From Streptomyces sp. NBC_00442 (GTDB lineage: Bacteria > Actinomycetota > Actinomycetes > Streptomycetales > Streptomycetaceae), in assembly GCF_036014195.1 (NCBI RefSeq), contig NZ_CP107918.1, forward strand, positions 3,596,001-3,660,000: 64,000 bases of DNA, in the 5' to 3' direction. Below the pieces are notes generated by a model. The model was not told the DNA's origin. It made no database searches and worked only from the letters and a program-made list of their open reading frames with translations. Of this stretch, positions 60,201 to 64,000 are shown piece after piece (position 1 is the stretch's first letter; every line of letters begins with the position of its first letter). A program made the position numbers and the translations under genes.

Positions 60201-60824
60201 GGCCACCACGTCCAGGAAGTGCCCCGACAGGCGGGACAGCAGCCGCCACTGCCGGTCCATCTGCGACTGCGTGGCCCACCCGATGAGCATCATGAACAAC
60301 GGGATGAGCGGCAAGGTGACGACGATGGTGGCCGCGGACACCCAGTCCTCGGTGACGATCCGCGCCAGTACCGCCACCGGCACCACGACCGCGAGGCCCA
60401 ACTGCGGGAGATAGCGCGCGAAGTAGTCGTCGAGCGCGTCGACACCGCGTGTGGCGAGCGCCACCAGGGAGCCCGTGCGCTGACCGCTCAGCCACTCCGG
60501 TCCGAGCCCCGCCGCCCGTTCCAGGAGGCGGCCCCGCAGCTCCGACTTGACCGCGGCGCTCGCCCGGTGGGCGGCGAGCTCCGTGAGCCAGGAGACCACC
60601 CCGCGCCCGGCCGCGACGGCCACGAGGAGCAGCAGCGGCGTCCTCAGTGCGGCGACATCATCACCGTGCTGGAACGCCCCCACGACGATGTCCGCGATGA
60701 GCATGGCCTGGGAGACGATCAGCCCGGCCCCGACCAGCCCGAGGCCCACCACCGCGGCGAGGAAGAAGCGCGTGGCTCGGGCGTAGCGCAGCAGGCGCGG
60801 GTCGATCGGTTTCACGTGAAACAT
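57297..60824 (-). CDS. cydDC: Fused CydD-CydC ABC transporter for cytochrome bd assembly
   Basis: 1175 aa. The CydD half (1-560) has six helices, then Walker A GPSGVGKSTLLN, signature LSAGQRQRLALARAF and Walker B VLLLDEPTAALD. The CydC half (about 600-1170) repeats the plan with GTSGSGKTTLAQ, LSGGQRQRLALARALL and VLVLDEPAEHLD. It exports thiols (cysteine/glutathione-type in E. coli) and is needed to assemble cytochrome bd. In Streptomyces the two subunits are one polypeptide. The start overlaps a parS site: codons 1-5 (MFHVK) are formed by it. No good ribosome site is seen; GTG 60815 is an alternative. Confidence 0.93.
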   Translation of the reverse strand: MFHVKPIDPRLLRYARATRFFLAAVVGLGLVGAGLIVSQAMLIADIVVGAFQHGDDVAALRTPLLLLVAVAAGRGVVSWLTELAAHRASAAVKSELRGRLLERAAGLGPEWLSGQRTGSLVALATRGVDALDDYFARYLPQLGLAVVVPVAVLARIVTEDWVSAATIVVTLPLIPLFMMLIGWATQSQMDRQWRLLSRLSGHFLDVVAGLPTLKVFGRAKAQAESIRTITSDYRRATLKTLRIAFISSFALELLATISVALVAVGIGMRLVHGDLDLSTGLVILILAPEAYLPLRQVGAQYHAAAEGLSAAEEIFEVLETPLPQGGSAQVPAGPVRIEVDAVTVRHAGRTQPSLADASLVVAPGETVALTGPSGVGKSTLLNALLGFVTPQDGGRILVSGTDLATLSLARWRERIAWVPQRPHLFAGTIAENVRLARPDADDAAVRDALRDAGAHDFVAALPDGVATVLGEGGAGLSAGQRQRLALARAFLADRPVLLLDEPTAALDGETEAGIVDAVRRLAVGRTVLLVVHRPALLAVADRVVELRATEAPSCAPVQGTSRPASTPLRKTPVEPIPGPDAVTSEPVAGHNPLARVRAASRGVRGRITLALILGALALGSAVGLMATSGWLISRAAQQPPVLYLMVAVTATRAFGIGRAAFRYAERLVSHDAVLRMLAELRVAVYRRLERIAPAGLRETRRGDLLARLVADVDELQDYWLRWALPAGVAVIVSVVSAGFTAWLLPEAGAVLAAGLLLAGVVVPCVSGALARRAERHLAPARGLLATRVADLLTGTGELTVAGAIDRRAREVKDADATLTRIASRGSAATAFGAGLSALVCGVTVAVAALAGVQAVAAGRLDGVLLAVVVLVPLAAFEGVTGLPAAVQSRQRVRRSAERVYEVLDAPAPVRDPEAPSAAPATPFPLELRGIHARYVGQERDALHDFGLRLTRGKRVAVVGTSGSGKTTLAQVLLRFLDPTQGTYAVGRSDATRLDGDDVRRLVGLCAQDAHLFDSSVRENLRLARTDATDDELRGALDRARLLDWVDALPDGLDTLVGEHGARLSGGQRQRLALARALLADFPVLVLDEPAEHLDLATADALTRDLLDITEGRTSVLITHRLRGLEAVDEVLVLDEGRTVQRGAYEDLALVDGPLRHMLERERETEARQDPTFLAK
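60809..60822. other. Perfect parS site overlapping the cydDC start codon
   Basis: GTTTCACGTGAAAC read on either strand. On the minus strand its first G is the third base of the cydDC ATG, and the site supplies codons 2-5 (Phe-His-Val-Lys). Confidence 0.93.
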
Positions 60825-60869
60825 CCCCCAACGGAAAGGGTCGGAGCGGGGTGGGCCCGGGAGGGGTGT

Positions 60870-60883
60870 GTTTCACGTGAAAC
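60870..60883. other. Perfect parS site between cydB and cydDC
   Basis: GTTTCACGTGAAAC, flanked by GTGT/ACAC so that the dyad extends to TGTGTTTCACGTGAAACACA. It lies in the 106-base gap between cydB and cydDC. Confidence 0.93.
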
Positions 60884-60930
60884 ACACCCGTGGACCGTGA
60901 GAGCCTCCGGCGAACCGTGCGGCCCCGGGG

Positions 60931-61932
60931 TCAGTGCGCTTCGGCGATGTTCTTCGTGCCGATCCGCTTGCGGAACACCCAGTACGTCCAGCCCTGGTAG
61001 AGCAGTACGACCGGGGTCGCGACCCCCGCACACCACGTCATGATCTTGAGGGTGTACGGGCTGGACGAGGCGTTGGAGACCGTGAGGTTCCAGGCGTCGT
61101 TCAGCGAGGACGGCATGACGTTCGGGAAGAGCGTCAGGAAGAGCATCGCCACCGCGGCGGCGATCGTGATGCCCGACAGCGCGAACGACCAGCCCTCTCG
61201 CCCCGCCTTGATGGCCGCGATCGCCCCGATCAGTGCGAGGACAGCGACGACCATCGCAACGAGGCTCTTCGTGCCCCCGTCCGAGACCTGGGTCCAGATC
61301 AGGAATCCGAGGGCGAGTACGGCCGCCACCAGGCCCAGCTTGAGCGCCAGCGCGCGGGCCCGCCCGCGGATGTCGCCGAGCGTCTTGAGCGAGGCGAAGA
61401 CCGCACCGTGGAAGGTGAAGAGGGACAGCGTGACGAGCCCGCCCAGGATCGCGTACGGGTTGAGCAGGTCCCAGAAGCCGCCCACGTACTCCATGTGCGC
61501 GTCGATCTTCACGCCGTGCACGATGTTGGCGAACGCGACGCCCCAGAGGAACGCCGGGATGAGCGAGGTCCAGAAGATGGCCTGCTCCCAGTTGCGCTGC
61601 CACTTCTCCTCGGGCCGCTTGGCCCGGTATTCGAAGGCGACACCTCGGACGATCAGGCAGACGAGGATGATCAGCAGCGGCAGATAGAAGCCGGAGAAGA
61701 GCGTCGCGTACCACTCGGGGAAGGCGGCGAAGGTCGCGCCGCCGGCCGTGAGCAGCCACACCTCGTTGCCGTCCCACACGGGGCCGATGGTGTTGATCAG
61801 GACGCGCTTCTCGGTCCGGTCCCTGGCCAGCAGCTTCGTCAGGATGCCGATCCCGAAGTCGAATCCCTCCAGGAAGAAGTAGCCGATCCACAGGACGGCG
61901 ATGAGTACGAACCAGACGTCGTGGAGTTCCAT
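60931..61932 (-). CDS. cydB: Cytochrome bd ubiquinol/menaquinol oxidase subunit II
   Basis: 333 aa, eight or nine helices: WFVLIAVLWIGYFFLEGFDF (hallmark start), NTIGPVWDGNEVWLLTAGGA and YQGWTYWVFRKRI at the end. It pairs with CydA in the membrane; the bd enzyme reduces O2 to water with high affinity. It starts 18 bases after cydA. Length is typical for actinobacterial CydB. Confidence 0.96.
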   Translation of the reverse strand: MELHDVWFVLIAVLWIGYFFLEGFDFGIGILTKLLARDRTEKRVLINTIGPVWDGNEVWLLTAGGATFAAFPEWYATLFSGFYLPLLIILVCLIVRGVAFEYRAKRPEEKWQRNWEQAIFWTSLIPAFLWGVAFANIVHGVKIDAHMEYVGGFWDLLNPYAILGGLVTLSLFTFHGAVFASLKTLGDIRGRARALALKLGLVAAVLALGFLIWTQVSDGGTKSLVAMVVAVLALIGAIAAIKAGREGWSFALSGITIAAAVAMLFLTLFPNVMPSSLNDAWNLTVSNASSSPYTLKIMTWCAGVATPVVLLYQGWTYWVFRKRIGTKNIAEAH

Positions 61933-61950
61933 GCCTCGATCTCCTCAGCC

Positions 61951-63459
61951 TCAGTACGAGAAGGCCATCGGCCGGTCGGGGTCGCGGTCGTCCCCGCCGA
62001 TCTTGGTGGGCGGATTGAGGTCGGCCTCGGTGAGCTCGGGCGGGCCGGCCTTCACGTACTTCACGAGCAGCCTGACCTCGACCACCGCGAGCACGGCGTA
62101 GAGCAGCGTGAAGACGATCATCGACGTGAGGACCTCGCCCTGCGAGACGCTGGGGGAGACCGCGTCCCGGGTGCGCAGTACGCCGTAGACGACCCAGGGC
62201 TGGCGGCCCATCTCGGTGAAGATCCAGCCCCACGAGTTGGCGATCAGCGGGAAGCCGAGCGTCCAGACCGCGAAGAACCAGTACCACTTGGTCAGGCGAG
62301 TCCCGAGCGCCGTGTTCTTGAAGAGCACCAGGTTGGGCACTTCGTCCTCACCGGTCCTCAGCCCCGGAGCCAGCATGAACTTCTTACGGGTGAGCCAGAG
62401 CCCGGCCAGGCCGATGACGAAGGACGTCATGCCGAAGCCGATCATCCAGCGGAAGCCCCAGAAGGTGACCGGAATGTTGGGCCGGTAGTCGCCGGGCCCG
62501 AACTTCTGCTGCTCGGCCTTGTTGACGTCGTTGATGCCGGGGACGTACGAGGAGAAGTTGTTGTCGGCGAGGAAGGACAGGACGCCGGGCACCGAGATCT
62601 CGACGTCGTTGTGGCCCTTGGCCACGTCACCCACGGCGAAGATCGAGAACGGCGCGGGCTTCTCGCCGTCCCACAGGGCCTCGGCGGCGGCCATCTTCAT
62701 CGGCTGCTGCTTGAACATGACCTTGCCGAGCGAGTCGCCGCTGACGGCCGTGAGCAGCCCTCCGATCACCAGGGTGACCAGGCCCAGCCGCAGCGACATG
62801 CGCATCACGGGGATGTGCTTCTTGCGGCGCAGGTGGAGGGCGGCGACGCCGACCATGAACGCGCCACCGGTGAGGAAGGCCGCGGTCAGGGTGTGGAAGA
62901 CGACGACCAGGGTGGTGTCCTGGGTCAGGACCTTCCAGAAGTCGGTGAGTTCCGCGCGTCCGGTGACCTTGTTGAGCTTGAAGCCGACCGGGTGCTGCAT
63001 CCAGGAGTTGGCCGCCAGGATGAAGTAGGCGGACAGGATGGTCCCGATGGAGACCATCCAGATGCAGGCGCAGTGGATCTTCTTCGGCAGCTTGTCCCAG
63101 CCGAAGATCCACAGCCCGATGAAGGTCGACTCGAAGAAGAAGGCGATGAGCGCCTCGAAGGCGAGCGGGGCACCGAAGATGTCGCCGACGAAGCGCGAGT
63201 AGTCGGACCAGTTCATGCCGAACTGGAATTCCTGGACAATGCCCGTGACCACACCCATCGCGATGTTGATCAGAAAGAGCTTGCCCCAGAACTTGGTCGC
63301 CTTGAGGTACTTGTCCTTGCCGGTTCGCACCCAGGCGGTCTCCAGGCCGGCGACGAGCGCGGCGAGCGAGATCGTCAAGGGGACGAAGAGGAAGTGGTAG
63401 ACGGTGGTGATGCCGAACTGCCATCGCGCCAGGGTCTCCGGCGCCAGAGCCAGGTCCAC
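61951..63459 (-). CDS. cydA: Cytochrome bd oxidase subunit I
   Basis: 502 aa from GTG 63459, with AAGGAGAG upstream. Signature regions: LARWQFGITTVYHFLFVPLT (haem-binding His near 20), the quinol-site QQPMKMAAAEALWD (about 250-265) and GWIFTEMGRQPWVVYGVLRT (about 405). The Q-loop is short, as in Gram-positive bd enzymes. First gene of the cydA-cydB-cydDC-kinase block, behind an exact Rex operator. Confidence 0.97.
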   Translation of the reverse strand: MDLALAPETLARWQFGITTVYHFLFVPLTISLAALVAGLETAWVRTGKDKYLKATKFWGKLFLINIAMGVVTGIVQEFQFGMNWSDYSRFVGDIFGAPLAFEALIAFFFESTFIGLWIFGWDKLPKKIHCACIWMVSIGTILSAYFILAANSWMQHPVGFKLNKVTGRAELTDFWKVLTQDTTLVVVFHTLTAAFLTGGAFMVGVAALHLRRKKHIPVMRMSLRLGLVTLVIGGLLTAVSGDSLGKVMFKQQPMKMAAAEALWDGEKPAPFSIFAVGDVAKGHNDVEISVPGVLSFLADNNFSSYVPGINDVNKAEQQKFGPGDYRPNIPVTFWGFRWMIGFGMTSFVIGLAGLWLTRKKFMLAPGLRTGEDEVPNLVLFKNTALGTRLTKWYWFFAVWTLGFPLIANSWGWIFTEMGRQPWVVYGVLRTRDAVSPSVSQGEVLTSMIVFTLLYAVLAVVEVRLLVKYVKAGPPELTEADLNPPTKIGGDDRDPDRPMAFSY

Positions 63460-63648
63460 GTCGGCACTCTCCTTACATCGCCGTGGTCACAGCCGCAGGC
63501 TTGCCCCTTTAATCCGCCCGATCACGGGAGGAAGCGGGACACGCTTGTGAACGCGTTCACATTCACAAGCATTATGTCGTACGCACTGTCGAGCCCCCCA
63601 GGGGGGTCCCCTAGGGCGTGCGCCACATCTGCGCCACCGGGCGGAGAC

Positions 63649-63762
63649 GGGAAAGAACGGGCGCGGGGGCGGGAAAGATGCGGGCACAGAGAAGGGGAAA
63701 GCGCGGGCGCAGGAGCGGGAGAGGTGTGGGCACAGGGGGCGGGAAGGCGCAGACGCAGGGGC
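63649..63762. repeat. Five degenerate tandem units alternating 22 and 24 bases
   Basis: Units begin GGGAAAG/GGGAGAG/GGGAAGG at 63649, 63671, 63695, 63717 and 63741, giving lengths 22, 24, 22, 24, 22. G-rich on the plus strand, between the Rex operator and the gene at 63816. Confidence 0.65.
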
Positions 63763-63789
63763 GGGCGTGGACACCCTCTTCCCATCGCT

Positions 63790-63806
63790 TTCAACATCTT
63801 GTTGAA
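63790..63806. promoter_or_regulatory. Operator-like palindrome TTCAACA-N3-TGTTGAA
   Basis: Perfect 7-base arms ending 9 bases before the ATG of the last gene. Likely a repressor site for that gene. Confidence 0.5.
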
Positions 63807-63815
63807 TGCGGCGCC

Positions 63816-64000
63816 ATGGAGAACCAGCTACGGATACGCATCTCATGGCCCGCGGGCAGCCTCACCGCGACCCTTGAGGAAACCCCCACGAGCACGGCGC
63901 TCGCGGGGGCACTCCCGATCACGTCCACCGCCCACACCTGGGGCGAGGAGGTCTACTTCGACACCCCGGTCTCCCTGGCCCAGGAACCGGACGCGCGCCA
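63816..64000 (+). CDS. DUF3830/cyclophilin-like protein, 5' part (runs off window)
   Basis: 61 complete codons are visible: MENQLRIRISWPAGSLTATL then EETPTSTALAGALPITSTAH and TWGEEVYFDTPVSLAQEPDAR. The pattern strand-strand-(E)T.TA..(L/W).ALP....A..WG.E.YF matches DUF3830 / cyclophilin-like (TM1367-type) small beta barrels. No signal peptide. No strong ribosome site is seen; the palindrome at 63790-63806 crowds the start, so a leaderless or short-leader transcript is possible. The gene is divergent from cydA. Confidence 0.65.
   Translation, partial: MENQLRIRISWPAGSLTATLEETPTSTALAGALPITSTAHTWGEEVYFDTPVSLAQEPDAR

Larger units (their letters stand above)
63460..63815. promoter_or_regulatory. 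cydA regulatory region with exact Rex operator (63546-63561)
   Basis: 356 bases without a gene. TGTGAACGCGTTCACA (63546-63561) matches the Streptomyces Rex operator TGTGAAC-N3-TTCACA, so cydA is expected to be derepressed at high NADH/NAD+. CCCCCC-A-GGGGGG (63594-63606) is a perfect dyad. A degenerate tandem array fills 63649-63762, and TTCAACA-TCT-TGTTGAA (63790-63806) lies just before the gene at 63816. Confidence 0.9.

Noticed and set aside
1..64000. CRISPR arrays, insertion sequences, integrases, rRNA
   Set aside because: None seen on reading both strands; repeats found are short and local, and no transposase- or integrase-like translation appears.

Overview
The window is high-GC actinobacterial chromosome and almost certainly comes from a Streptomyces or a very close relative. 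The evidence is very high GC at third codon positions, many GTG and possible TTG starts, GTGA/ATGA stop-start overlaps, ParB-type parS sites (GTTTCACGTGAAAC), a Streptomyces-type Rex operator, and a gene order (cydAB, cydDC, devS-like kinase, serS, pheA, DyP peroxidase, copper genes) that I recall from the origin-proximal core of Streptomyces coelicolor. I see no transposase, integrase, CRISPR array or rRNA. There is one tRNA, tRNA-Ser(UGA), on the minus strand at 15386-15472. The first gene is cut at the left edge and the last gene at the right edge.

Layout. 1-8 kb: the C-terminal part of a very large sensor kinase with a Pro/Gly/Met-rich linker and two receiver-like domains, an ABM-domain protein, an acyl-CoA ligase, a SigE-type ECF sigma factor and a secreted DUF1906 protein. 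8-13 kb: five overlapping minus-strand genes (acyl-CoA dehydrogenase, MaoC-OB fusion, acyl-CoA dehydrogenase, MaoC, thiolase-like lipid-transfer protein). They match in content, and nearly in order, the mycobacterial igr operon that removes the last side-chain carbons of steroids. 13-22 kb: a small Asn/Gly-rich secreted peptide, two prim-pol-like proteins (the second without catalytic residues), an S1-like small protein, tRNA-Ser, an HtrA protease, a glycerophosphodiesterase, an RsbW-like ATPase and a SEC-C protein. 22-26 kb: a SpoIIE-type phosphatase, aminopeptidase P and another RsbW-like ATPase.

25.9-32 kb: an extracytoplasmic copper operon (membrane protein, YcnI, Sco, PCuAC/ECuC, CopC-CopD fusion, Tat-exported DyP peroxidase). 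32-36 kb: pheA, serS and a HAD phosphatase. The 620-base pheA-serS gap holds a dense cluster of DnaA boxes. 36-44 kb: a rhomboid-like protein divergent from a FadR-type regulator and an MFS carrier, an HTH/coiled-coil protein whose gene contains a perfect 29-base palindrome and DnaA boxes, and two overlapping ABC-2 transporters. 44-49 kb: an M24 peptidase-fold protein, an EphD-like epoxide hydrolase-SDR fusion, a diiron PF10118 protein and a MerR regulator, ended by an AT-richer inverted repeat carrying DnaA boxes. 49-55 kb: a carotenoid oxygenase and membrane protein divergent from PadR, KptA, a small unknown protein, an F420-type LLM oxidoreductase, a DUF72 protein and a HAD phosphatase.

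55-64 kb: a DevS-like GAF kinase, fused cydDC, cydB and cydA read as one minus-strand block behind an exact Rex operator. Four perfect parS sites lie here, one of them overlapping the cydDC start codon. Together the parS sites, the DnaA-box clusters and the housekeeping gene set argue that the window lies near oriC.
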